A stretch of 64,000 nt of DNA from Pristionchus mayeri (Eukaryota; Nematoda; Chromadorea; Rhabditida; Neodiplogasteridae): NCBI GenBank assembly GCA_036245805.1, contig BTRK01000003.1:13680464-13744463 (forward strand), given 5' to 3'. The notes under the pieces were generated by a model. The model was not told the DNA's origin and searched no databases. It worked only from the letters and a program-made list of their open reading frames with translations. This document shows positions 24,703 through 37,021 of this stretch, piece by piece. Numbering within the stretch: position 1 is the stretch's first letter; each line of letters begins with the position of its first letter. A program made the translations under genes and the position numbers.

Positions 24703-24990
24703 TTAAAGGGGTGCTCCGGGGAATGAATGCTTAGGAGTCCCACCACGAAAATTCTGCGCTCTCAATGGGAAACTGCAGCTAAGAGAAGGAGGTGAATAAT
24801 ACGTAGACGAAGTGAAACGTAAATGAATTATTCACAACCCTGCGCAATCAATGAGCTTTGCGCGTATGTAAATAGCCTCAGACGCGTCTGTGGAATTTCG
24901 GGGAAAGTGATTTATGATCGGGTGAGTGAGCTATACAACATCCCCATTGTCATTGTGGGCGGCTAAATATTCCCCGGAGCACCCCTTTAA
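24703..24990. mobile_element. MITE, TTAA-flanked, nested in the hAT-like element
   Basis: TTAA flanks the inverted ends AGGGGTGCTCCGGGGAAT and ATTCCCCGGAGCACCCCT. It is 288 bp and has no coding capacity. Target choice suggests a piggyBac-type mobilising enzyme. Confidence 0.85.
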
Positions 24991-25055
24991 TGCTAATTTT
25001 TTGTGCTTTCTTTATGATAAAATGGATTTTAGAACATGGGTAAGTATGATAGATA

Positions 25056-25963
25056 TTAGGTTGTTGCAAAAGTCCTGTGGAATTTTGATATTTTGCCTTC
25101 CATCTTCCTGTTGGATTGATAGATGAACTTCGGGGTATTGATAACTAATGAGGCCTTGCATACTCTTTCATATTCGCACCATATCAACATTGCCCAATCA
25201 GAGAGGCGAGAACAGGATCCAGTTAAAATTACGAAAATTCATCCATCGAAAACGCAACATTTTTCAATATTCTGTTTCCTCTGAAGCATGAACGCTCAAT
25301 TAATGGTGGTTATATGAAGCTCCCATCGTTACCCTATACATACTTTTTCTTATGGATCCTGGAAGTTTGATCCTTTCGAGGAATGAGTTAATCTGCAAAA
25401 TGAATGTTGCATTTATGTGTTCATTTTGCATATTTCTGAAAAATGAGGAATTCAGATTTTCTGAAAGGGGAAACAAGCAGGCGCCAATATTTCTTATGAG
25501 GATATAGCCTCTTCATGGGAGTATACAGCGCACACATAACGGAACCTGTATGCTTGGTCTTCCATTCAGAAAAGCAGATACAAGTCACATGCAGCCTGGG
25601 TCTGCTCATATTTTTGCTATCATGTAATTTGGTTCAAACCCACTCACATGACAGGTCTAACCTATTTTTTGAAAGAACATCAATGGTACTTCTCACCCAA
25701 CATTATGAAGTTGTTTCATGAATTTTCCCTTCAAATATCTAGATAAATAAATTTAAATCTAAATTTTGTGCTTTTTTGCAATTGGGTTAATCATAATTGC
25801 TTGCGTTGGTTGCACGATCGCTTTGATTGAAATATACGTGAGAAAAATTCAAGCATATCCCTAAACAACACCACGTTTGTTGGCCATTGAGATTTGAGAC
25901 ACGCGAGTTATGATCGTTCAAAGTACTGACACAAAAAACTACAAGACTTTTGCAACAGCCTAA
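25056..25963. mobile_element. Non-autonomous mariner-type element nested in the hAT-like element
   Basis: TA-flanked inverted ends TTAGGTTGTTGCAAAAGTC and GACTTTTGCAACAGCCTAA. It is 908 bp and I see no transposase frame. The ends are similar to those of the element at 45144-46038. Confidence 0.8.
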
Positions 25964-28681
25964 TATCTCAAAATCGTCTATGGGAAGCAGAAATGTAAAC
26001 TCTGTAGCCATCCACTCAAGACGCACTCGGATTTGTTTCAGTTACTTAAATAAATATGTTATAAAAGAAGGGTATTTAGTGAAATCTGCTGAAAAAAAAG
26101 TTTTCCCAAATTTCCGATTATACCTTTTTCGAGAAAAAGATTGTTCACGAAAAAAATGGGTATAACCAATTTATGCATGAAAAACTTTTTACCAAAAAAA
26201 AGGTTTTTAGAGAAAAAACCGACAAAAAATTGTTTTTTTTCCCGAAATTTCTCGATTTTCCTGTTTTTTTCGGGAAAAAATATTCCGAAAAGAAAATGAG
26301 TTTACGCGATTTCTACAGAAAAAAGTTTCACCGAAAAAATGCTTTTTAATAGAAACCGACGAAAAAAATTTTTTCCCGTTTTTCCCGGTATTTTTTCGGG
26401 AAAAATTTTTTTCCCGAAAATTTCGCGAAAATTTTTCCCGCACACCCCAGGTAGGAAATGGTTGCTGTGGAATTTCGTCGCTCCGAGTAGAGGACGCCCC
26501 TGGACATGAATGATAATGAAGAACCACAATATTCATACAGCGTATAAGTTCAGTTGCAGTATGAACATCTGTGGTATCAATTAGATCACAATGAAATCAT
26601 TGTATTTTTTTAAATCCCCATCGACGACGTGCTTGATGTCTCTCATATGCAATGCAAGTAAAAGAATTCTGAAGCATAACTGTTTATCGAAAATGATCTG
26701 TCGAATGTTGATTTGTTTTCTTGTCGAGTTTTCGAAATTTTGACGAACAAATGCTTGATGATTCCCAGAGATCCCTCTTCTAACCCTCTTCTATGAATCA
26801 ACATTATAATATACCGAAAATCAACTCACAGATTGTAGTGTGTCTCAGCCATGGTTGGTCTCCATTCGATCGCCTTCAGATACGCTTCTTCCGCATCCGC
26901 ACCGCGACCGCGACGCGCCAGCACGTGACCCATGTTTGCGTAGGCTGAAATTGTTTTTGTTACCAATAATTTATAATCTGCGCATGTCTATGTATTTTGC
27001 GTATTCTATTGAAAAAATACGTTTTGATTCGGAAAAAAATATGTTTACATTCGGTTAATCCCTCTACTAGTGAGTTTCACGATACAATCATAAGTCAATG
27101 AATTACTTTGTCATCGTTGAATCTTCAGCAGCTTTTACAATAACCATAAAAAAAACCTTTGGCTGGATTTACTCCGACGGTGCTCTCGAACAGCCTCAAC
27201 TCATCCGACCAATCCATGTTTCTCGAGATTGTTCTGAAAATATTGCTATAATAGAAGCAAGGTGAGTGATGTCGATTGCCTACTATGATGGTAATGAACA
27301 TCATCAATGAAGATGGTTGGTTACTACTCTGCTATTTGGACTATCAGTCATTTTTACTTGTACAATCACTTTGTATGTCTCACTTTCTTCTCAGCCCATT
27401 CCACGGCAATTCCAGCGAGAAGGCAGAATCCAACCGAGGGAAAGTAGAGCACACGCTCGGCCAGAACGAAACTGGAAACGTCCGAATTGTGATATCCTCA
27501 ACATCATGAACACACGAAGAAGTGACGATGTTGGTTATGTTTTTGGACTCAACAAGGCACAGCAATTAATGCGGAAAAAATCACAAACTTTAGTAGTTAA
27601 TGAGAAGCTCATTTCTAAATTTTGATCATTATTTTCAAGAACGCAAAATTATACAATTATTTTTAGAAATTGCAGCTCACTCCACGTAGGTCAAGAGGTT
27701 GGATGAGATAAGAGCGTGAGGAAGAATGAGCAGGGATATGGCAGTCAGCAGTCGGCAGGAGTACTGTAACGAAATACTGTATCACATACGGCTGTTTACT
27801 AACATGTTACAGTACGCTCACTTACCATCTCCGATCGATCGCCACTCTTCACCAGGTCTATCAGCGCTCGTCCGATTACGGTAGCCAGGATACCGTATAC
27901 TATAAGGGAGAGGAGGAATTGATAATCGAGAGGAGAGACTACGAGAGGAACGGCGTCCATTGACCAGTCGAAGGACAACTGCGAATTTTCAGAGTTTACT
28001 AAAAATTATGTGTGATTTTTCGTTGCGAATTGTGTTTCACAACAAATACAAGCTTTAGAGTTAACCCGAGTCGATAATTTCTCAGAGGGATCTATCTCGA
28101 GAAGTAATAAAATAGAAAAAAAAAGCGTCATATTAATCAGTTTTGTAAAACAGGAACAAGATATTATTTAACAAAACGTACAACTCTTATACAGAGTAGC
28201 ATCCAGAAATGGAACATCGGCAGAGTGAGGAAGGTGAGAGAACGGACTAGTATAGAGGGATGGTGGGAAGCAGGGTTGTCTGAAGGAAGCATCATTGTGT
28301 ATGATCCACCAATCCATATGTTTGTCTATGTGTGTACATTCATCGAAATTTTTAGCAATAACCATTTTTGCAGCTATTTGGATATAGTACACATGACCAG
28401 TTTAGGAGTTGTTCCTTGATCTCTCCTGACCAAGAATCGGAATTTTTACCAGATGGGGAGAAGGTAGGCTTCTCGACGGATTGAATTGACAGCTGGGCAT
28501 AACATAGAAGCGCAGTGAGGAGGAAGAGAGGGGCGATGGATGAGGTCTGAAAGTTATCTTGATCTTTACAGTATAGAAACGTGTCATTATTCAATTAAAA
28601 TATAGGTTTTCCATGTCTTTATCCTCGAACATATCTAAAATCTGAACAAAAACTAATGCAAGGCAAAATTATCATATTTAT

Positions 28682-29240
28682 TTGCAAAATATTGGGTTCC
28701 CAGTGCGCCGGCCCCTTCTCCTATCTCATCCTTTCTATTCCCGCAACCACAATCACCACCACCACCCTTCACACCTTCCCAGAATTATTCCGATTGCTCC
28801 TACCGCTCCTTTCTACCCAGTCTCTCACACCTCTTCCTTCCCCCCTTTCAACCGTGTGCATCCATCTCAATTAGCCCCTTCCCATACCTTCCTCTCCTCT
28901 CTTCCTCTCATTCCTTTGATGAATCGCTGTTCCTTGACCCTGAAGGGAGAGGCCCCTCAGGGAATGAGTGTTATTGTTTTGACACTTGCCCGAGATCAAA
29001 GATCAAGCCAGGCGACTGTCTGAGCATGACAATTTCCGGTACATTGGTGTCACTTGTCGGGTAGAAGAGAGGGGAGAGGAAGGAACAAGGATGCTCATTC
29101 AAGGAGGAGTCAGAGTGGCAATAAGGCTGACCGTTGGCCCTTTATTGCCCATACCGCCTACCGGAAGCAATCACATACTTTTGCCCAATCACATACTATA
29201 CGGTCAACGGTAATCGTTGACTTTAGATTGTGTGCACCCT
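28682..29240. repeat. Intronic sequence matching 47.9-48.4 kb in inverted orientation
   Basis: Between exons 7 and 8 of the old TMTC copy, CCTTGACCCTGAAGGG and the surrounding ATTCCTTTGATGAATCG region reappear inverted near 48170-48210. This shows that the old duplication carried introns as well as exons. The C-rich/T-rich composition gives spurious Pro/Ser-rich frames. Confidence 0.7.
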
Positions 29241-29779
29241 TTCTTTGGAGGGAGCGAGGGGAAGTGTGTGCATTGAAGTAAACATATTTTCTCACTGCGG
29301 AATGATTCCTCTGAATGTTTCGAAAAAAAATTTAAAGAGTAGGGAGACGAAGCAAAAGGGAGGTTGAAGTGTTGATTTAGTTTCCCTGAGTGCATCTGTG
29401 AATAGATCTGTGCTTCACTATAGTAAGCTGTTGACTCTTTTTATTTGTTCTTTTTACGAAGGGAGCGTCTCCTCCATTGATTGTACGACTGTTCCTGTGC
29501 CTAAATGGAATCTATGAAACACACCTCAATCATTATAAACTATCATAATTTAAATGTTGAATTGTATGCTATGTCCTCCGTCATGTCCTGTCTCCGAAAT
29601 CATCTCCCAATTCCGTGTTTCCTGTGAAATTATCTCCCAAGCATGAACATCCTTCTAGTGTATCTCATTACTTCCCTTCTCCGAATACAATACGATAACG
29701 AGGTTAGACCTCATTCATTCATCCCTCCCTCATCTTCCCATTCCGTGCCCTCGAACACTACCGAGTGCGGGGCTTACTC

Positions 29780-29900
29780 TCTTCATTCTGCACACTCTCT
29801 CGTCGGTTAGCGAAGGCGAGAGACTGCGCAAAAGGGAGAGAGTAGCATCCTTAGAAGGCACTCTCTCACTTCCACACGCTCTCTCGTCAGCCGGAAGACT
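29780..29900. repeat. CTCTC/GAGAG hairpin repeat, example copy
   Basis: CACACTCTCTCGTCGG...GGCGAGAGACTGCGCA can fold, and the same design recurs in many places in the window. Examples are 10227-10268 (and its tandem twin), 33140-33175, 34365-34410, 40340-40420, 43085-43125, 44150-44210 and 47330-47425. It appears to be a dispersed short inverted repeat of intron sequence. Confidence 0.55.
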
Positions 29901-32603
29901 ATGAGCCTTCATATCGCTCTGAGGGCACAGGAAAAATCATTAGGCAAATGGAAAACCTGCCTATGAATATGCCGACTACTGGGTGTCAATTAGAAGGGAT
30001 AGTTTCGGTTGATCTTTGTACTTAGCCATCTTTCTAGATCGTTATTTCCGATAAACTATCGCCAGTTGGTCAGAAATACGCTACAGATTAAGCCAATGAT
30101 TAAGCATCATTGGGATGTCAATTAGGAGGTACGGATTCGTTCATGAATTCTTTCTAGCTCGATGTGCTCCGATAACTTATAGCCATTTGGTCATCACAAG
30201 AAACCCCAGATTGAGCCAATGAGTAGGCATCATTGAGAGTAGAATTACCCCCTCAACCCTCATATCCCCGTATGGTCAAGCATACTCATCTTCAATTAGT
30301 TTCAATCAACTCATGAGAGATGATATGACGGGAGATTGGACTAATTATTTTAGACTCTTACAAGATCTGGAGATGCTGCTAGCAAGCCGTCGAGGTTCAT
30401 CAGTCTCGATCGAGAGAAATTTGTGATTTTTTTTTCGATAGCGGCCGACTTCTCACTAAAGGTTTCTTCCGTCCTCTTTATAATGTCAATCATGTAACTC
30501 AACTGTCAATGCATAATATCGAATGAAAGTTGGGCGAACTCCCCTCGAGATCCATTTCCACTCGATTTCTAATGTGAGAAAGGCCATTCAACATGTCACC
30601 TTCCCATCCTTATTCCATCACACTTTTCCATTCGATTTCCACCCGAGGTCGACCTCTAAAGTGGTCCCCGCACTTTTTTAGGCTTAAATCACGACGAAAA
30701 CGTGATTTCATTGCGTGTTTGACAAGTAAAGAACACAGATTTCTCCGACCGAACCAAGATTCGATAAGAGATTCGTATCAGATCGACACTCTTTTATCTG
30801 CCCGGTAATTAGTTTATAGGCAGTAGTAATCATGGGAATTCAATGTCCTTGACTACCGTAATCGAGATCTACCATACCTTTCGTCGATCGATAATCCGTT
30901 TTACACCGATCAATACTGGCAGCACGATGGCCGTTTCCTTGCACGCGATACCGAGCAGGGTAAGGGCAGCGGTGTACGGTAGCGACTGAAAAATCAATAT
31001 TTATCGAATTTGGGAGAAATGTGGATTTTATACCAACCGTATCCGCCACTAATCCGGACAGGACGCATAGGGACGCAAGTAGATCAGCACGACCGACGAT
31101 GCCTGATATTGGCAATATTATGGTAAATATGAGTAATAATATCGATCGTCTCAAAGGTTATTGATTATTTGTTTGCACAAGAAAATCAGAATGATAGCTT
31201 ATTGAATTGCGCTACCGGACTTAGAAATATGTTTGAAACTCATTTGTGACATCACGATTTCGAATCGGAAAGTTTAAAAGGAGAAAATTAAAAACAACTG
31301 GTAAACAAATCTAAGCAACCTAAAATGGGTCTAGATCGTAGTCGCGATTGCCTCATCATTACGCAATCTCTCACTTACCTGCTACAGCTTCACAGTGGAT
31401 GGGATGAACAGCGAAGAAAAGAGCGGAGAAGAGACGAGCAACTGAGAGGAGAGATCAAAGATCAAACAATCAATTGCATCGAAAATCAGATTCAAGATCC
31501 ATGAATGAGATTCGTAAATCGGATCCGATCTGAACCATTCGCGATTGTTCTATCAGAAATGTCTCGAATATGTTTCAATGCAGTTATGAAAGTTGTTGAC
31601 AATGTTACGATTCAATTGTTTCTAGCCAATGAAGTTATAAAAACAAAATGCAAATACATTTACACCCAAATACTACACTCTGACTATTAATCGCCGTTAG
31701 AAAACTGAGAACTATGACGACATGCAATCTTTGATATGCCAAAGGCGCCCGACCTAGTGCTCTATTCCTCTCTCACCTCTGCTGCTTAGATTTCGTTCGA
31801 CCATTCTCAGTTACAACAGCGAACAGATGATGTGCAACACCACGTTGACGATGTGAAATCTGAAAAATTAATATTTGGCACTGCCCCTTTTTAAACCCTT
31901 TTTATCCTAAGCAGTATTTATCAACGCCTCAAGAAGGCGAGGTCGCCCCCCTGACTGAAGCGCCCATTTCCTCTCTTCCTATGGGCAGTAGCCACTTTAT
32001 CTTCCTCGAGTTCTCTTTAGAGGGTAAGAGGAAGTGAGAGAGTACGGAAAACGTAGAGAGTCCCTCTCCCGAGTGTTCTTCCTGTTGCACTAATCCAATT
32101 TTCGAAGTGGAGAGGAAGAGGAAGACCCCATTCTCACTGGGCATTCCTATGGTTACTACTCTAGTATTCACATGTTGTAAAGCCAATGAGGTATCGGGAA
32201 AAAATCAAAGATCAATAATCAAGCAAGAGGTCCCGTGCTCGGCTATTCACTCCTTTCTTGTACGATCCATCTATTCAATTCTGGTATCCTACTCACGAAG
32301 AAGGGTACAAGATTTGAGCACATGGATCGGGGGGATACAAAAAATCAACGAGTATACACTCACCCAAGAGGCTGGATACCATGCAGCAGATAGAGTATTC
32401 AGAGGACGCCATGATTTGTGTGATCCCTGTGCAATTTGAATAAGTATTTCCTATGTCAATACTGTCAATTTTTTTTAAAATTAAAATTCTTCTTAGAGGT
32501 AGTAGAACTCACTTTCGAGCTGATGGGTCCTCCCCAGAAATCGTTGAAGAGGGAGAAGGAGGAAGAGACGAAGTCAGGGTTGGATACGAGCGCTTGGCTG
32601 GAA

Positions 32604-34985
32604 TGAGTGGTTGATTGTGATATGTTTAGGGTAGAAATTTAATTCGGAGATAGCCGGGAAGGCTGATATTCGAAGAGGATGAGTCATAAAATAGTTATCA
32701 TTCGATAAAATCTCGCAGATCGTGTTTTGTGCCCTGATTAACCCCTCATTACTGTCTCAAGTTGTGCAGAAGTCGCAGCTCTTTCACATATGTTGCATCC
32801 ACCCTGAAGTCATCTATCACCCCTCTGCCCTCAGGCTATCATTGCCCTCTCGGGAGCTGCTGTCTTCCTTTCTCTGTCTCTATCATCACCCCAAACTCTC
32901 TTGCCTTCTCCAAAAGACGAGAGATCACACGAAAATGAGAGATTGCATCTAAATCTGAGAAGTGGTGGGCAAACACGACGGAAGAAGCGGCTAATTGCGA
33001 TGAGCAAGGGAGCGAGAGAGTGGTTGAAAGGAAGAGAGTGCGAGAGAAAGAGTGATGGGCGAGAGAGTGGGCGAACATGAGAGAGTTCCTTGCGTAATTC
33101 CGTTCTTTCTCTATGGAAGTGTGATCATATTTCGCGCTCTCTCAATTTCACACACTCTCTCGCCCGCATATCATATTTCGTTCACATATGACCCTGATTT
33201 GACTCATGCCGGTCTAATTATTGGCCATCCGAGATGCTCCTTTCATCTCATCTAACCTAGACAGGTTGGCGATACGAGATGTTGTGATAACTATGGGAAT
33301 CGGAGTTCTTTGTTAGGGAGTGGAGGGAATACAAATTCCCATCTGTGGCACTGCGGGTTTATTACTGCCCCTCTGTTCGCTTCTATTATCCCGATCTCCT
33401 TTCAAGGCACCCGAACAATCTGTCACTAAATTTCATGGTCAGGACGACAGTAACCTAATGAATCAGCAGAAATGAGCCCCTTAGTATCAGATGTCCTTAC
33501 TAGCCTATCCCCCCTGATCGCTCCCGCGAGACCCATCCATTATGGTCCCTGAACGTTTCTCATTTCTTCCCTCCCCGAGGCAAGAAAGGCCCGAGCAACA
33601 AGTGGATTAGTGCGGGGATGGGAGACCATACACTCTCCCTTTCTCTAGATGCGAGAGAGTGTGCCTACTGGAGAGACACAGAGGGAGAACAGAGCCTTCC
33701 CGGGACATCCTAACTTTTCGCGGTTCGTCGAGTCTCCTCTTTGTGTTGCGCACTGCGGCGATAATTTGAGGTGAAACCTCGAACGGGGGGGAGGGAGATT
33801 ACTTCAGTAGTTGGGTACATGAGTACAGGTGGACTTATCTTGTTCGGCAAAAGTTTGAGGAAAATATTCAGCAGTAGATGAAAAATATTGGGTGCATTGA
33901 AGCGTATGCAATTCCAGAGAGAGGTAGCACGGCTCATTGAGCATTCGACGAAACTCATTGGGGGTATAATACATCACGGCAACCCCTCCCATGTTCTTGG
34001 CACGGTTCCAGACGAATATCAAGCAATGATCTGACCTAATCCGTCTCCATTATCTCCGGTCATACCTTCACATTACAGAGTCTGTCAGGAGTAATCTGAG
34101 TGATGCTCCACAGAGGAACTGTCAGTATGGAAATATGTGGATGATCCATATTACCGTTTTGTGCTTCTGTTGGTCATGGACGAAATTGCATGTTGCCATA
34201 CACTTTTTGCATGAATCATGAAAATGACATTCCGACCGCCCATATTTCAAATTCTGTCCAAGATTGATTGCTCACGTATGTCGATGACCCCTACCTGTCA
34301 CATTCCCCACGAACATCATCCATATCTTCCCATCCTCTTTTCTCGAGAGTCTGACTCTCTTTATTCATCACACTATCTAGCCAGTCACTCAGAGCGAGAG
34401 AGTGTGTGAATATTAGAGATACACTTCCTCCCCTCATCCCGTCGATTCGATGTACATGCACGGGCGATAACGGCTTATGGGATCCATTCGGCAGCCGTTT
34501 ATTCCGTTTCCCTCCTATATTCTCCCCCCTTTCTATCGGGCATAAAGAGCTACTGAGAACATGTGAGAAACCGCGTTTTTACGAGGCACTAAAACGCGGT
34601 AGCAGCGGTGTATGAAGAAGGGGAAAGTGGGGTTGGAAGAGGTGGTGATTTATTTTGCTGTTAAATTTGACTTTCCTTCCGAGGAAAACAATTTGAATGA
34701 GCAAATTGGCTACTCGTCATGTCATGAATAAGAAATGCGCATCGTCTTTCAATTGACTCGCTTCCCCCTCTCGGGCCAAAACGGCTGAGGCCCCAGAATT
34801 AATGCCACTCTTATTACTGCAGACTGTGAGGTGACGTGGAGAGCGAGAGAGCACGGAAAGTTGAGAGAGCGTAGAATGGATTACGAAAACCTTGTTTGCT
34901 GATAGGATAAGCTGACGCGTGAGGTCGACCCGGGCCTACTTCCGGTCAGGGCAATTGGAACCTTGCCAGGAGTTGTGCAACTCTT
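32604..34985. repeat. Left arm of the old inverted duplication beyond exon 2
   Basis: It corresponds, inverted, to 40668-43600 in intron 1 of the intact TMTC gene. For example, 34917-34985 (GCGTGAGGTCGACCCGGGCC) matches the complement at 40668-40730, and 33215-33255 matches near 42915-42960. Divergence is clear (many substitutions and indels). No exon 1 is present. Confidence 0.8.
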
Positions 34986-35169
34986 TCCATATGAATATCA
35001 AAACGAGTCGCAGATTATTGGGGGGAAACTATTCATGTTACACATGCGACATGCTAAATGGTGGGACAATTGCCCTGTGTAGTGCAATTCCAGGCGAATA
35101 CAGAATAAAACGTTTAAATATCCTGCTTCCGGGGCCTACTTCCGGACAGGCCAGTTGGAATGAAAGAAC

Positions 35170-35720
35170 TGGTCCTCTGTGCTTTGCGTGAACGAATGAT
35201 AATACTCTGTTTTCCATAATCCATTTCTACTTTTTTTAGAATTCATTTAGCATGCCCAACTGACTACTAGAAACCGAATTCGATATATTTTCTACCTTTT
35301 AATGACTTCAATTAGATACAAAAATAGTTTGAATCACTTCTATTTGATTCAAAATAGCTTTTGAATCGCTTCTTTTGATACAAAAAACTTTTGAATCACT
35401 TCTATTTGATTGAAAATAGCTTTTGTATCACTTCCATTAGATTCAAAAGACGGATCGACTGTGTTCTGCATGAATGCATGTTCCTACATTTTTCCAAATT
35501 CATTTCTCTAAGTTTTTAGAATTCATTTGACCAGCCCAAATGATTGCCAGAGGCTGAATTCGATATCTTCATAAGTTTTGAATCTCATTGTTGATGCAAA
35601 AGACGGCTCTTCTCGGTTTTGCGTGCACAAATGGGTTTACACTGTTTTCCATAATTAGTTTTACAGAATCTTCTCTGTTTTTGTATCACTTGTATTTGAT
35701 ACAAAGTAAAGTCGGCCGCA
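35170..35720. repeat. Array of short tandem repeats and a higher-order repeat
   Basis: From about 35310 to 35450 a unit of about 34 bp containing TTTGAATCACTTCTATTTGA is repeated about four times with changes. Flanking segments near 35190-35290, 35450-35570 and 35600-35690 share AGACGG..TGTGTTCTGC/TTTTGCGTG, TTTTTAGAATTCATTT and GAATTCGATAT, so a larger unit is also repeated. No coding content. Confidence 0.65.
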
Positions 35721-36126
35721 TTCTGAGTGAACGAATTAAATTAATTAAATCATTTTGGGAATCTGAAAAGGTGGAAGCAAAAGGCACGGTGAAGTTAAAA
35801 TTTGATATAAATATACGCTTTGAGTATGTTTCACCGTAAATAAATATTATTGGAGGAAAAGTGCTAATCACTTGGCAGAGTTATTCCGTGGTGCAGAAAA
35901 CAACAAAAAAGATCGAGCCAACTGCTTACTGTAGTGAGTCACAGTTCTATTCAGAGAGCAGCACTCGGGGAAATGAAATCAACACTTCCCTTCTCTTTAC
36001 GACACTCCTTTCTCCACTTTTTGTGCATCTTTGCTCAGAAAGAGACATCGTTTTCAGAAATGTATGTCTAAAGTTGTATGTACATCTACATAAAAATGTT
36101 ATCTGTGCAGTCTACAAGAGATATTA

Positions 36127-36293
36127 GTTCAGTAAGCTCCCAAATTTTCATATCTCCATTGCGAACAGAGCTAACGGTAGTTGGCGGAGAGCCAAATCAG
36201 GGAAAGCTCAGGCAACGAGCGAGACTTGAAGAAAGCTCTCCTCTAATTGAAAATATTTCAACCGGGCGCGCGTTCGCCTTTACTCCTCCTTTA
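36127..36293. mobile_element. Partial MITE of the 7246/58405 family
   Basis: It shares GAACAGAGCTA..GGTAGTTGGC, GCCAAATCAGGGAAAGCTCA, the GGGCGCGCG segment and the end GCCTTTACTCCTCCTTTA with the complete copies, but lacks the left end. Confidence 0.75.
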
Positions 36294-37021
36294 GCATAAG
36301 CTAAAGCGCAGTTACTCTGAGTAATATGACAAGTACGAGAATATGATCTGGAATGAAATCCTTGTTAAAACAACACAACTCATGTAGGCAAAACACATCA
36401 TAGTAGTATGTGAGCGTTATATGATGATCTTTCAAGAACAATTTGGGCGGGAAAAGGATATGAGAAAGCATCATCAGTAGAGCACTGAAGGTGTCAATAG
36501 GTAAGGTGTCAATACATTAGTGTTAATTGCACACTTTGCGAGTGAGAATGATCACCCGAGGGTGTATCAGAACTGTCAAGGGGGTTAACATAATGTATCA
36601 ATCACTGACAAATACTATAGTTTTGTGATTTATATACATCGCAACCAGAGTCGATGTTTAGTTTATTATGATGTGGTGTGATTCATTTCGAATCTGAATC
36701 GTTGTCATTTTTTCATCTATTAGTTTTTCAATTTAGTTGCGAGAATAAAGCTACTGGATGCATTTTTCTCGGCTAGCCGATTCTGTTGCCACTCCCTAAA
36801 TCACTCCCTCCACTTACACGTTCCTCTCATTTACCACCCTTCCCATCGTCTAGCTCTCTCCATTTCCTACGATCTCTCGCTCTTCTCTGCCCGGCGAGCG
36901 AGCCCCCCTCGCATTGCTACCAGACACACTCCTCATTCCCCCCTCTCTCCTTCCATGCCCCGCCCCTCTCCGAAAGTGACCAACACATCTCTGAGAAACA
37001 CCCCTTCGCCCATGTGACAAC

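Larger units (their letters stand above)
24467..26450. mobile_element. hAT-like element inserted in TMTC exon 16, 8-bp target duplication
   Basis: The ends are CAGGGGTGTG (left) and CACACCCCAG (right, complement CTGGGGTGTG), with direct 8-bp flanks GTAGGAAA at 24459-24466 and 26451-26458. Terminal CAGGGGTG plus an 8-bp duplication is typical of the hAT superfamily. The subterminal regions are full of TTTCCCGAAA and GGGAAAAATTTT motifs in both orientations. No transposase frame was recognised, so it is non-autonomous. It splits the codons for the SYYRQA stretch of the old TMTC copy. Two smaller elements are nested inside (24703-24990 and 25056-25963). Confidence 0.85.
23360..32603 (-). pseudogene. 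Old inverted copy of TMTC, broken
   Basis: Exons parallel those of the intact gene at 37022-53967, in the same order on the minus strand. Exon 2 is near 32603-32518 (ends FNDFWGGPISS), exon 3 near 32410-32346, exon 4 near 31865, exon 5 at 31438-31376, exon 6 near 31116 (GIVGRADLLASL), exon 7 near 30989-30880, exon 8 near 28555, exon 9 near 28291, exon 10 near 27979 (LSFDWSMDAVPL), exon 11 near 27770, exon 12 near 27505, exon 14 near 27240, exon 15 at 26949-26840 and exon 16 at 26510-26459 plus 24466-24421. Exon 3 is 17 nt shorter than in the intact gene, so frameshifted. Exon 16 is split by a hAT-like element. Exons 17-21 are absent, and exons 22-23 survive as decayed remnants. Exon 1 was not found. 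Protein function is unlikely. Confidence 0.85.

Noticed and set aside
28682..29023. Pro/His/Ser-rich frame of 113 codons
   Set aside because: Low-complexity CT-rich intron DNA of the old TMTC copy, not conserved as a frame in the inverted counterpart.
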